A stretch of 64,000 nucleotides of DNA, from NCBI GenBank assembly GCA_022577435.1, contig JAKOON010000019.1:2252259-2316258 (forward strand). The letters run 5' to 3'. A program made the translations under genes and the position numbers. The notes below the pieces were generated by a model. The model had not been told where the DNA came from, did not search any database, and worked only from the letters and a program-made list of their open reading frames with translations. Origin of the DNA: Embiotoca jacksoni. Taxonomy: Eukaryota > Chordata > Actinopteri > Embiotocidae. Positions 11,580 through 25,800 of this stretch are shown here, one piece after another; within the stretch, counting starts at the first letter, position 1; every line of letters begins with the position of its first letter.

Positions 11580-14500
11580 GTGAGTCTCTCGCGTGATTAA
11601 ACCATATGACACAGAGAGTAGAGAAAAGGTGTTCATTCTGTTGCCGAGTGTCCTTCAAAGAAATGCTGGTGCCCAAAGGCAACCATACCCTTCTTTTAGT
11701 TTTCTTGAAGGCATCACTATTCAGATGTCAAATAAGCCCTGACTGCAATGACTGTTAGTCTTTACCTTGTTGCTGGCTGCCTGGAGCTGCTCCCCAGGTC
11801 TGAGGGACTCTTGACTGCCAAGAGAGGAGTCATGTTCAGCTGCTCTTTCTTCTCCTCAAAGCTTCATTCACTTTCAGTTCAGAGGCATGACAATACATCT
11901 GGCAGCAGTGATTTGGCACAAGGTCTCAGCTCTAGTAGGACCTGTTCTTTTCGCTTCACAGCTCAAGGACACATTTACCAGTGAATTAAGAGATAACACA
12001 AAAGAGATATGACAGAATCTGTGTGAGGGCCACATTAAATATGACCTTTGTTGTGACCAATAATGATGATTGCATTTTTAAGACTGGAATAAATTGTAAT
12101 TTCAGAAATAAGCTGCCATTTTCTTGTGTGTATTGTTTACTCGGCTGGCTTGAGTGTATGTCTCAGAGCTCTAATGGTTTGACAGCATGATTGCAAAAGT
12201 CCCCAGCAGATTTTGATTTACAATTCTGTGAACCACAGTGCTCCACTGTTCCTGCCAGCAGAGCTGGGCTGCTGTGGATGTGCTCATTTTATGCACAATC
12301 TGACCAACTTTCCGAACTTTAAAGAAATGTGTGTGTGTTGGGGGGGGGGGGGGGGTGTTAGGGGATGAGGTTCTCGGTAGTAATGAAAGGAGAAAGCCCC
12401 TGAGGACCAAATAAGCAGTGGAGGGACCCCCACAGCTCCTTCACCTGCACTCTGTCCAGCCTGTTTTGGGATGATTGAAGAGGACTGACAGGACTGCAGG
12501 AGAGTGTGCAGCGCTCAGTGGATGTCTGGATTTCCTAAACCTGCCCTTCCATCATCCCTCTGTGGGGTGGTCCACGTCAGGGCTCCACAAGGATTTTGCA
12601 GGGGTCTCCAAACCCTGGGCTATCCCAGGAGACAATGCTGCTGATTGTGCCTCCTATACAGGTTAGGCGGGCGTCTGGTGGACATCTCTTCTGCAAATTA
12701 ACATCTTTGTAATGAGCGGGAGACCTAATGGCTGCTCTGATTGAGTCATGCTTCTGATCCTGTGGCTCCGGGGGCCTCAGAGCGTGCTGCTGACCTCTAA
12801 ATCAGACACAGGTATACACGTAGCCGCAAATTCCCAAAGGGTTCTAGTTGGGGGTAAATCAACACCTCCCAGTGTGTTTTCAGGGGCCACGGTAGGCAGG
12901 CTGCTGGAGGCTGATCCCAGATTTCCCTCCTCAAGCTCCAAGAGTCTTAAAGTGATTAGACCTGCAATCAGGAGTGGGGGGTAAATGTTTCCGCCTTTCT
13001 GATCCTTTGTTTTTCTGCTCACAGTTTGGTTTTCTGGGTGGTCACAATATGCAAGTGTGGAGATGTAACAACATTATAATGCAGCAGGTGACATGTGGCA
13101 CATTATGTGAGAGGGATATCTTGGTCATCAGTCGGGCTTTAATGTGTTAATGTTCAGGTCCAGTAGTCATTGGACTTCTGTTTTCCAGACCTGAAGTTGT
13201 TATGCGAGATACTGGTATTTCAAAAGAGCTGGAAATGTGCTGCAATTTAATCTTCGTGGGGAGGTGTTTCATTCCAAGCTTTGTTGCCTGTAAATATCAC
13301 AACTTTTGAGGGCGTATGGACCCAAAGAAATGGTAGCAGCGTACCAAAAACATTATTAGTTATTGGAATTAGTTTTTCTAAATTGGCATTTCTCACTGAA
13401 GCTGAACCAAAACATCTTGAAAAGTGAATGAAATATAGCACCTTGTGAGTATACAGGCACCTGTTCTGCTCTGGTTTATGCTATTGACATCTCAACCTGT
13501 CAGTCAGGTGAAATCAGTCGCAGATAAAAAGTTTGGTTTTCATGCCCTTGGTGTTTTCCTCCGTCCGTCCTCCCGTGGCGAGTTTCTTCAAGCTCCAGAG
13601 ACACTTAACATAACATGTAACTGAATGCTTGTCTTACAGGGACGCCATGTCCACTGCAATCCTTCACATGCCTTCTACTACTGCTCCCTTCCTCTGGTAT
13701 TATCTAACGTTTCAAAGACTTCCTTTTTAGCTCGCTATCAGCCACAGGGCCTCTAGAGGTCAGCTTTCCCATCCTGGCTCTGGATGCCAAGACAAGCAGT
13801 CTCGGTGGCTGAGAGAGGAATCCCCCTGGGATGCAGCCATAGACTTTGGCCAGAGTCATGCCAAGGCAGATAATAGATAACCAGGCTCGACCAGAACAGA
13901 CTAGGGTACCAGACTGAGACAGACCAGCCGAGAACAAACTGCGCTCACTGGGTTCAAGCTAAAATTAGTTGATGAGACAATGTCTTCAGTGTCCAGCCTT
14001 TCATTGATTGTTTTGACTCCTACCTCCTTTTCTTCATGCCAGATTTAGCACCCAACACAGACAGGCGCTACCACCATCTCAAATGAAAATACCCTCCCAG
14101 GCACAGGAAAGCCTCAGGATGGAAAAAAATGTGGAGGTGAGGATCATTTTAAGGTGAAAGGAAATCACAGGGAAGGTTTCGGTGTGGTTTATAGAAAAGG
14201 CTGCCTGTGCTGTGCTGTGCCAGCCCAGTGGCCGTCTGGGAGAACTATTAACAGAGCCGCCTGGCTCAGGTTTAAGGTAATATTACCTTCATTGCGTCTA
14301 CTGGCTGGTGTTTACTGTAGAGCACCGTCCATCGCCAAGAAGTCCGAGACACAACCGACTCTAACTTATGGAAAGCATTTTGAAGGATGTTTTCTTTTCA
14401 AGTCACACTGATTCACTTCTACAGTTGATTTGGTCACGACCAGAGATGGCCCATTGTGAGATATGTTTCGAATTAATGTGTTTCATCTGAGGCATTGAAA

Positions 14501-17500
14501 AGCAAAGCCATGGTGTTTCATTTCTTTCCATTTGGTTTGAGTCATCACGTTAATGTTTCTCTGACCTTTAACCCTCTATGACTGTGGGATTATCACTGTA
14601 CACTTTATTTCAGGTAGGATTGCAACAGTAGTCAGGTAGATACACTATATTGTTTATGTTGGATAGTTAAACCTTTAACACCTTTTCCTCTGGTGCATTG
14701 TTCTAGTTGTTTGGAGAAGAAAGCCAGAGTATTATGATAAGCTTCAATCACACTTCTGTGCTGTTGATTTGAGGCCTGGGAGCTAGATGCTTGGGAAGGG
14801 GTTACTCTGTGTTACAGTTTGTCTCATCCTGTTTACTCTGCTGCCAGTCTTATTGCCCTTGGACAGCTATGAAGGAGGGTAATTTGTGGGTATACGTGTG
14901 TGTTTATCCACGCATGATTGTGAAAGGAAAACTACGGGTAATGTTGGGGCCCTTCAAATCCCATGGTCGTGGTGGAGACTCGGCTCACACGGCTCTAACG
15001 TGACACTTTACTCCCTCGTACATTCCTTCCTATCGTAAAGTTCCATCCAAGTCGGGCTAAGCCTCGGAGTGCCATCTTCGGGGAGAGGGGGGCGAGGAGG
15101 TGGGGGAAGGCTCACTAGGAGAAAGAACAATATGTGGGTATGGCGTAAGTGGCTTTGGTACAGAAGAGGCGTTGCAGCGGCCAGCAGAGATGGAAACCCT
15201 GGGAGGGCCCCATGCTGTGGAACAAAAGCAAACAAATGGGCTCAGTAGCTGAAGTAGTGTGGCACAATGAAGAGGGAGGAGGGATGGCAGGCCAGAAATA
15301 CACTGGTCACTTCAGTACTGGTCATGCCAACGTAATGTGTTGCAACAGAGGCTGTAAGCTGGTTAACCTTTCTGCAAAATCAGGAAACAAATCTCAGTTT
15401 CTGGCAATATTTCTCCCTTGATTATAATTTACCTTTAACTCGGTCCAGTGATGTTTTTTTTGTACCCCATTTAAATTGTTAAAACGGAGTCCGAGTGAGA
15501 TTTGCAGTTTCTTTTTGTATCCTAACGTCGTCTGTTCCCACTGCTGTCCCCCACAGTGCTATCCGACCACCCAGAGGCAGGTCTCGTGGATGAGCGCTGT
15601 CCGCTGATGACCGGCTGCGATAGAGCAGGAGGTCAGTGTGTGTGTGACGCCCGTCACTCCTGCCTGGGCTCTTTTACCTACACAGACCAAGAAACCTGCA
15701 TGAAGTCCAGCAAGTCAGGTGAGCCCACGCTTTCCATCTATGTACGCACACATGGGCACAGAGTGTGAGTAAGAGGGAATAATGCTAACCATTGACAGAA
15801 GCTAATCCATAACAGATGTGGCTCCCGAGGGAACTAATGCTACTTGCATATCATAGTGATGACACGCATGCTGAGGCTTTGTGTTGTGGTTCCACACTCA
15901 CCGTTGTCTGTGACTCATCGATGACGGCGGCGTGTCCACGGTTGGATTTCAGACGGTCGGAGACACGAGCACCGGGAGAGACACAGAGAGAAGTACGTGG
16001 GACCGTCCAACCCGGCGTGCATGTTCTCGGGGTGTAACCTGACCGCCGAGGGCTGCGTGTGCGAGTCACAGAGCTGCCACCACCACTTCGCCTACATCAA
16101 CCGCAGCCAGTGCCAGGAAGCCGCAGGTAACCTTCAGATGACCTGCAACTGGAACTGACAAGCACACAGTAGCTCTACTCAGCTCAGACTATTTAGCGCC
16201 TTTTAAAATAGACTCTACATTTACATTACAGAATATAATGTTTCTACATGCCTAATGTAGGCGTTAATATACAGTAAAATGCACTTTAAGGCTCAAACGT
16301 TAAAAATCACGTTTGATAGTACAGTTAATCTGTTGTACCTTTTCTACTGGAATACATCATGTCACCTATCATGTCCCAGTCTAGCGTCATGCACAGCACC
16401 TCCAATAGTGGTGTGCAGAGAGCGGTAAAATTAGAGTTGGAGGAGGAAAAGAAACAGATCAAGAGTAAATGCCAAGAAAACTATAGGGAAAGAGAGATGG
16501 TGTGAATCTGACCGACAGAAGCAGAACCAGAGTCTACTTTTTTTTTTTTTTTTTTTTTTTTAAAACAAAAAAGGAATTGCCAAGACTAACGATGGAAACA
16601 TGGGGTGGTGGAGATCCTCGGGCGCAGGACAGAGTCCTTAAGGTGAAAGTGAATAGAGTGCAGCATGAATGGTTCCCCTGTGCTCGAAGGTGAAAAGGAG
16701 AATCCTTTGAATGAAGATGACAAGAATGTGTGTTTACCTCCGCTCTTAGCAGTCTCTCTGATTGACACTTCGAAGTGAAAAACGTTATTGGCAGAGCGAG
16801 TGTAGTTTCCTCATTTGGATTGTGAGGTGTCTGGTAGATAGGCAGGCGCTAAGTGGTGGCTGCCTCCTGATGGACACTTTCAAAATAGGACGAGACTGCC
16901 ACTGACTGAACTGCTGCATCTGTTGTGTAGAGCTCCACTTACTCGGCACGCTTTTCAAAGCCAGAAAACTGGAAAGTCTTACTGGAACCTGAAGAACAAT
17001 AGATCGGTTCTACAGTGAACAGATTCAGTCCAAAGCATGTGACGGTGACTGCTTGTGTTTTTCAGTTGTTTTTTTTATGTTGCTCTCCTATGAGCCTAAT
17101 GGCTCTCACTTTCTTTGCTACATTGCTGACATTTCCGACAAAGAACGGCTGTTTATATAGGCAATACTCTGGCAACAAGCAACGGAGACATATTTGAGTT
17201 TATTTAGTCTGCGTCTAACAGCGAGGTTATTACCGAGCATCTACAATACAGCTGTGTGATGCTTGTCTTGAGCCATTTATGCAGAAGATCCCACAGGAAG
17301 CGTGTTCATCAAACATGATATTGTTTAAACGTATCATCAAGTCGAGTCTCGCGCTGAAAGATAGACCGTTTGTCTTCTCTGCTTTGTAACTCATCTCAAA
17401 GCCTGAGGCCAGCGGACGACAGCTTAAACTCACACCAGAAAAAACTGTAAACAACATTTCTCAGCAGCTTATGAGTTCTCACCGCAACACACACACACCC

Positions 17501-20433
17501 ATCTGATGGCCCCTCATTAAGTAAGAGACCGGGATGTGTGCCTGTCTTAAAGAACATATGTGCAAGGAGAGCAATGCATACATACACGCATTTAATGCAT
17601 ACATCAACACATGTTTGCAGCGAGTCTACATATGAGAGCATCTGTGTCTGTGCGTGATAATTATATTGTTTGTCTCAATGTCGACATTTTTTTTCTTTGT
17701 CTGTCAATCAACAGGCGCCCAGACGGGGACTCTGTGGTTAGAATCCTATTTGCTTAGTCCTACTGGTCTCCGTGGCGACCGTGTCCATCAACCCCTGGTT
17801 GTCTTCAGACACAAGCGGTTATTAGAGGGTGACGGCAAATGTAGCCCGTAAACAAACATGTTCTCACGGCAAGAGAGCTGCGCTGATCGCACAGATCTTG
17901 TGTCCCGACACTTCAAGAAAACCTGTTTTCTGACATCAGACAGAACTTCACTTCTTCGGACCTGTAAATTCACACGGTTGTGGTTTGTCCCGGCTGTCTT
18001 TCGACTTTTCCTCTGACTCACCCAGTGGTCTTGTTGGTTCGTCACCCTGCTGTGACTCCCCGTGATCTGCTGAAACTCAACGTCTTCTCTGCTTCGCTGT
18101 TGTTGATGTTGGATCACCTCATGATGCACCTTGTAGTTTTAGTTGGATCCTGATCTCTGCTGTTGTAAATAAATGCTGATTTAGCGTCAACAGGGTGCGT
18201 CAGACATGTTACCCACAAGTCTGGGAGGAAAGTGGATGCGATAAGTGAGGGAGGAGATAGGAAATCACAACGGAGACTAATGATTTTGTTGAAGTATTTG
18301 TGTCCAGGCCCCAGGGTCGTGGTAGGGTGGTGTTTGGTAAATTAACATTTTTTCTAGGATGGTTTACATATTTCATTCATGATAAGGCCCCTAACTGTTA
18401 TTTTAGAGGAATTCCCCTGCCGTTGCTCACTGACAGGAACACGCAACAGCAGTCCGCGCAATTTCCAAGTGTTTAGGTGATTCATGCCACTGGTATCACT
18501 TCATGCTAACTTAATGTAAGCCATGCTGAAGCAGTCGAGACTTTCTCTTTACTTCCTTTCATGGCTTCTAATGGGAACCAACTAAAATCTCTGCCTCACA
18601 GGCATGTGGTAATTCACAAGGGGTTCGGCCGACTTAGAAGCAGTGCCCACTGTGATGCCAGGCATAAACTAGCCTTGCTCTCAGAAGTCTACGTGCCCAC
18701 CTATGCCACCTCCGGCCTGCCTCTCTCTGCCCCTGTGAAAGCACTGTTAGTTCTGCTTGGCTGCAGCCTCTTTGTGGCAGGGCTATTACTGGCCGAGCCA
18801 GACCGCCACCGGCTGGCAGGGGCACGAGACGTCTCCGTGCTGAGTGTTTGTGTGCCGTCTGCGGAAGCTGTGGCCTCGCTGTACCCTCCAAGCTGCTCGT
18901 TTCCTCAGTGCGTGCATTCTTATATGTGCGTAGAGAGTGATTTCAAAGAGGAAACAAAACTCCTGTGTGGCTATTGAGACAAAGAACTTTCCTCAAAGGC
19001 ATGTTGGGCTTGCTGTCAACCCGCTCACTAGTCTTGGTCAGCCTCTAACCAAAGCAGGCAGCATTGGGCCAGCGGGAAAAGCCAAAACACACAGATGAAA
19101 TCTCAGACCATTCCTGCAGGTCCATCTCTAACCCCCACATCATTCACTAAATCTAGGCCTGAAACCTCAGCTCATTGACTCGACCGTAACCATCAACAAA
19201 TCAAAGACACCGTAACTGCAGAAGAAGCCAGCTCCTGATGTTCCCAGGCTCGTTTCTTCCAGTGTCATTCTTTTTCCTTTTTCTCCAAAAGGGAAAAGTT
19301 TCCTATGACCAATATCCATACATGCATGACTCAACTGCCTCTCCCACAATGTATTGAAGAGCTGACTACGCCCAGGTCTCCCGTAAACTTGTTTTCTACA
19401 TTTACATCAAATGAGAGCTGAGTCCGAAGGACAACTGGACTGTTTGGTTTTCCAGTGTTTCAGAAACAGCATCCTGGAGCACAGCCTTTTTATATGAATC
19501 TTTTTCCAGATAGAGCAATAGACCATACATGGTGGCACACCTCTGTCTGAGGGAAAGTTTTTATGTCATTGTTCTAATTCTGTCTAATCTGACGGCAAGG
19601 AAAGGGTCTGTTTCAAAGGAATGTACACATGCTACGTACCCTCTCGACGCACACACGAACATACACAAACACATCAATGTGCAAATGTTCACCTACACGT
19701 GGACGTTGTCATTACCTCACCCAGACACACTCACTCAGAGCTGCCGCGGTGCTACTCGGGACACCGAGATCACCAGAGAAGCAGACGTGCAGGCAGCAGA
19801 TGCAGCAGATGCAGCGCTGCATGCCGGCCTCCAGCCGCCTCGAGCTTCTGCCCGTGGTGCGAAACTCCCAGCGAGTGTTTTCTACCTGGCGACCCCGTTT
19901 CTGCCTTTTGGGCCGGACCCCCAACCAGACCTGCTCCTCGGTCCTCACACATATACTCACACACGGTGAACAATGCGCGACTCTCAGCTGTAACTGCTGG
20001 TGGGCGCTGGGCCAGGCCACCACAGCTTTACGTGAGAGACGGCCCTGATGTGTCCCTTTGCGCAGCAACTTTATAAAACCTGAGGACAGACCAGAAACCC
20101 ACGGAGGGCAGCTGGACTGAGACAGCTTTGTTCTCTGCTGACTTGTGTCCAAAGTCAGTCGGTGAACAGAACTCACATTGTGCGCTTTTTCCATGAGTAA
20201 ACTCAGGCTGTCAACACAGCCTCCTCTGCCTGGTCGGGCCACGCTGGTTTGGGGAAAGACTGCACGCCTTGTACCCGGGCTGCAAGGGAAGAAAAAAACC
20301 ATTTAGAAAGGAGGATTTTTCTTTCTTCAATGAGCTGCAGAGATGCCAGAAATACGCATTGTTTACAAAAGAGACGATTCTGTGGTAATGAGGCAATTTC
20401 CACATCTCACTGTTTCCAGACGAGCATCAGGTA

Positions 20434-20477
<44 letters not shown>

Positions 20478-22757
20478 TCTGCAGGTTGGACATTGCGGTC
20501 AGAGGTTTTCCATTCTTTGCTATCGTTACAGTTGTAAAAGAGCACATGTTGCCTAATCTGCAGAGAATTCATCAAGCATACCAAATCATGGCTTTTGTGT
20601 TCATGCAGGCTGGAGTATGGCCATCATTGTGATACGAAGATTGGTTTTGTGGTCGCTGACTCACTAATTACAGCCATTTACGCTAAGCGATAGAACACAA
20701 ACAGCACAGGATAAAACTCCATTTGCTGCTGACTTTTTCCTCGTTTCCTCTGTCAGCCTATTGTGCTTATAATTGTGCCGCCTAAAATTTTTATTAATTG
20801 GACTTGCAAGACTTGGACCATTTCCACAGATGGATACAATTCTATTCATTTGAATGACAATGGTATGTCTGCCAGCTGCTTTTCCCAGCGCACTCTAACC
20901 CCGGCCATTATCACGACTGAAAGAGTAATCAGCCTTCTCCGGGGCACATACAATACACAGAAAGTGTTTTTCAGGGCAGAACCTTGTGCAAGATTGTCCC
21001 AGGGCATTTTCTGTGGCTTTAAAAAGCTCGGGGGTTTTCATATGCAAAACCAGTCTCTAACTGAGCAGCGTCAGACTGCGTTAGACTTGATTGGATGTAA
21101 AACATTTGCCAATCAGCACTTCCAACTGAAGTTTATTTAACTCCAGCACAGGAATTAGGCCAAAAACCGTTAAAAGGGTTGTAGGCTCCCTTAATTCAGG
21201 GGTTTTCCCCCCATTTTCTATGACACTATTCAGCTACAAAGTTTTATCAATGAGAGCTTTGTGGCGGTCCTCACTGTTCCCAGGTTGCTTGAGTAAACAG
21301 TACAGTACAGATACCTCACACTCCTGCTATATTTATGTGGAGCCAGAAAAGAAATCAATGTTTCCCTTATCCTCAATTTCATCTGTCAGTTTTGTTCCTC
21401 CCACCCACCGAAATACAGCAGTCCCAGTCTTCGGGCCCCTCTCCTCCATGTTTATTCTAGGCCAGGCAGACATCAAACAGCTACTTACCCGCAGAGCTTC
21501 AGGCGAGTGCAGAGAATTCATCTTTCAAAACTGGAATAGATGAGAATCTACAGTAGGATTTGTAGGTCTGGTTCTGGAGTTGAGGGCTGGCAGACCAGAA
21601 CCATTATCAGGGCATGAGACGTCTGGACCCTGAACTGCTCACCGATTCAGTTTATCCATCTGGTGGCGAAAACTCAGGAGGGATCCGTTTACTGGTCTTC
21701 AAATGTCAGGGATGAGGCACATCCTCCGAGAGACTCGTGTTGCGCTGTGGAGCCCGTCTGGGAAGACCATCAACAGAACTCGGCCCCTGGAAACATTACC
21801 AAAACCCCAAGTCCTGTTACGCAACCTCAGCCTGTATCATTCCTTCTCCTCAAAAACCAGATGTATGCAAAGATTGTCAAGTATGTCTCACAGATATAAC
21901 ACAATCCTCTTTCTTATAAGGCAGCCATTGGTTGACACATTTTCTCCTATACATCTGTGTGATTTTGAATTATGTGCAATTACCAGATGCTCTTCGTTCT
22001 CATCCATCATTCATGCACTAGCTAGTGCCGTCTTTCCACTCTTCTTGACTTTCTTGTTGCAAAGTGTGTATCTGCTGTGCTCTCATCAGGGGATCTGGGG
22101 AATGACTTAGTGATTGACAGGTCAGGACGTGAGTCTACTTTCCACAAAATCTCCCCACTGCCTGTCCTGTATACATTACAGTGACACTGAAAACCAAAAT
22201 AAACATGTCCCTTTAGTTTGAGTAATCCAATCTTTGTATGGAAGCTACTGTTCTCGTACAATATCTGTAAAGAGGGGCGCTCCACTTTTCTTTTCCTGAA
22301 CAGGCTCCAAAATACACCCCTGAGCCTCTTGCCCAGATTACCAGAACCCCTGCACCTCTTCCCTCCCTAACAAGGGGTATCGGAGCTATTATGCTGGCTC
22401 TGGCAGATGAATAGACAAACACGTCCCGGTATGCTAAGTGGAGGGGAGATTCTCGACTGGCAAGAAGAAAAGCTCTGTTGAAGGTTGGCTGCTATTAATG
22501 ACTAGTTTTAGAGCGTGAGGGGCTGTTTGGATTGCGAGCCCGTCGAGCCGGGCCGAGTAGGATCAGACGGTCCGTAGACAAGATATGCAGAAAGCCTTGT
22601 CGTGTCGAGAGAGCCGCGCTCTCACTTCTTCTGACAGGATGCGGCAAAGCAGTCACGCACCGAAGTGGGGATCTGGTGACTTGGTGAACTCGGCCTTTAG
22701 TCCGTAACACGAGTAGCACAGTTCCCAAGTGGCTCAACTGACACTATGAGGAGGCAG

Positions 22758-22810
<53 letters not shown>

Positions 22811-25800
22811 CCCAAAGGAAGAAGGAAAAATTAAAAAGAGGCCTGAGCTGTGATTTTGTTTGCATTTATTTGTACGCTGCATCTTAACATGTATCCATGT
22901 CTGTGTTGTTTTCCTTTTTTCTACAGAGGAGCTGAGGTGTGCTGGGGTCACATGTCCCACCCTGCAGGTGCCCTCCTGCCCCAAAGGTTCAGTCCTGACC
23001 AAGAGTTACACGCCCCCTGCTGGCTGCTGCCCGTCCATCCCACCTCAGTGCACTTGCGACCTCCGCGCCTGCCACAGGCCCCAGTGTCCGAGCGGACAGC
23101 ACCCCGTCGCACTCAGCCAGGCCAGCGGTCGGCCAGGAGACTGCTGCGATGTCTTTGTGTGCCAAAAAGGTGATCGCGCTGAGCGGCACACAACACACTT
23201 TGATTGCTCTCCCACGAGCAACGGCAATTGCACAGTTGGTGTGAGATTTATCGTCTTTGAGGAGGCAATTATTTTCCTCCGAGTAAAGCTTTCCTTCCTG
23301 CTGACCAAATGTCCAGAGGAAAAAGGAAAGTTGCTGATTGGATAATTACTGTTGCTTTTTTATCAGACTGGACTAATGCCTCTCAGGGTTCAAAGACATT
23401 TTTTTTTTTTTTCAGTATTCTACCCATAAATATTTCTAATGCCAAAAGGGATATTTAATTTAATGGGCCTTTTAAAGCAGACGGCTGGTCGAAAATATGC
23501 TGGTGCACCATTTTCTCATCTGGTGAAAACGAGATAGAGGAAATACAGGGAACGTGAAGCATAAAAAGATCTGCGCGCCTGTCAGGGTGCAGAGGCAACG
23601 AGGAGAGTCAGGAAGGCAGGGAGGGGACCTGTGGTATTGGTCTGTTTACTCTGCGCTCCCAACAAATATTCGCTGTTTTACCAACAGAACAAATTCCCAT
23701 TCTGGCCCCTCCACATGTATAAATGAGTGCCGTGTCCCGGAATTAATGGACTTAACAAGCCCAGTGACCAGAAAAGTGCTTAGGCTACGAATTTGCTCAA
23801 CAGAAGTGCAGTGTCAAAGGGTTCCTGTCTGGTCACACGTCCAAAGGGAAAAGGTTCAACAGTTCATTGATGGGAATGCTTTTTATGTGCTCCAGTCTGC
23901 CAGTGGGGAGAGTAATCGAGTCCGGCAGGCCGGCGGGGGCTGAATGGCGGCCGTGGGGGCCATGGGATCAGTGTTTTGATAACAAGTGTCTGCTGCTCTT
24001 TGGGCCTGGGGCTTGATGCCTTTTGTGCTGCCCCTACTGTCGGTTAGACCTGCATGACTGCGTGCCGTGTCAGAAAGCTCCGCAGACAGGGACACGGACA
24101 AGGACACGCACTGGGCCCCCTCGTCAACGTCCCAGCACTTCACAGCATAGACAGAATACAGCATCTTATAAAGTCTAAGCTGCTTTCAAATACCATACCT
24201 ACCCTCTCATGGAACACATTTTAACACGCCCTGTATTGTCTCTCTGCGTTGGGCTTGGACTGATTAACTTGTTTCCATTGCCCACTTGGCTGGGGCTGAT
24301 ATTTAGTCAGGGTCAGTGTGTGCGGGGACAATAAGCTCCACCTGTGTGTTTTGGACTCCATCGTCGACGGACTCTGCTCCACTATTGGCTGAAGGACGGC
24401 TGTGTCTGTGTGGCAGAGGAAACCTGGCAGCATCCTGACCTGATGTCATATGATGTCACAGTTGATCCGTTCGGATGCTGTTTAACTGCGGTCTTCTGTT
24501 TATCAACTCATTAGCTTGCACATATTCTGCATAAGGTCCCCCGTAGTCAGCTGTAAACGCAGAGTAGGCTCCGGACCGCACATGTTCTGTGGAGATTTAC
24601 GTGTTAAGCAATAAGGCTGAGATCACCACACTAATGGTTCTCAGGGAGCTCAGCTTGACTCCGTTATAAACATGCAGCCAACAACAGCCACGTTCTCCAA
24701 GTTTGGTAAGTGGGCGTGTTGGTGACGAGTGAAATTTATATTTCTCACTGTAGTTTTGCTTTATATGCCTGTAAACCACCAGAGGCAGCAGAATGACGGT
24801 CCATTATAAATGATTCAGGCAGGCTCGGGGTCAATTTTGATCCATCTCTACATCCAATTCTCACCTCAATTTAGAGATGACTGAACCCTACAAAGCATGA
24901 CTGGAATTTAGACTCAGTGCTGCAAGTTGTTTTAGGGATTACCATTAACAAACTGCGGAAATAACATGTGAGCATCGCCTCATGTGACTTCCTATTGCTT
25001 CTGTGAGCGTTAAAAACCCGTCGCCTGGCCTTTTGACTTTGCCCAGCTAAAGTGCTTATTGCATTTTCTCTGCTTGGTTTTGCTGCACGCAAAGCGGGTC
25101 GGGTCGTCGGGAATACCGAGTGAGAGAGGAGAACTAGGCCGAAAAATGGCAAAGAAGAGAATAAAAGATCTCCAAATCCCCACTCGGCTTTCAACTCAGC
25201 TGGCGCACCTGCTTTGTATTAGAGTGCGGTGCTGTTTGTTGGGAGGCATGGGGTCATTGGCGCAGACACTTCTAAGTCTGCACTCAAAGGTATGGCGTAC
25301 AGATGCCGCCGTAACCTCTGATCTCATTTATAGAAACCACATCTGCTTGCATCTGTACAAAACATTCACTCGTCTAACTAGTGTCGCTACTCGGCTACGA
25401 GTCTGGAGACTTTCTTACGTAACCACATTGTCTTACTTCCCTCATGTCGGTGCGCGTTTGATGAAAAGTTACTGTGCGGTTGGTTAAGATCTTAAAATGT
25501 TGAGTCACCCGAGCCGCTGTGGTACATTTTGAATGTGTAATCTATTATTACCATTGAGATGTCATGTTGTAATCTTCCTGTTGCTTTAGCCACAAAACTA
25601 CCGTCCTGAAGTTTGAATGATCGATTACATTTGTTTCACTTTGTAGAAACTGTACCGGAGGTGGTTATTTATTTTTAAAAAATTTTTTTGTGCCTTTCTT
25701 CCTCCCGTTTTCCTCTTTCTCACACACGTATGTATGCATTCATGTATGCATTCAAACATGTCGTTGGGGATAGAGTCCAATCAGCAGGTCGCGGTTTTGA

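Larger units (their letters stand above)
16127..22926 (+). other. CRIM1-like intron 3
   Basis: The longest intron, 6.8 kb. Holds a T run (16,538-16,561), a (GT)n tract (20,436-20,474) and a (CA)n tract (22,760-22,807). The stretch at 19.53-20.08 kb is unusually free of stops in several frames but resembles no CRIM1 module. No second larger Cys-rich repeat could be found. Confidence 0.8.

Noticed and set aside
18561..18977. 138-codon frame in intron 3 with a hydrophobic stretch
   Set aside because: No homology recognised, no splice phase fit to exons 3 and 4, and the hydrophobic run is short. Considered chance.
19712..20302. 196-codon minus-strand frame in intron 3
   Set aside because: No recognisable domain and low-complexity runs; treated only as part of the stop-poor patch noted in the findings.
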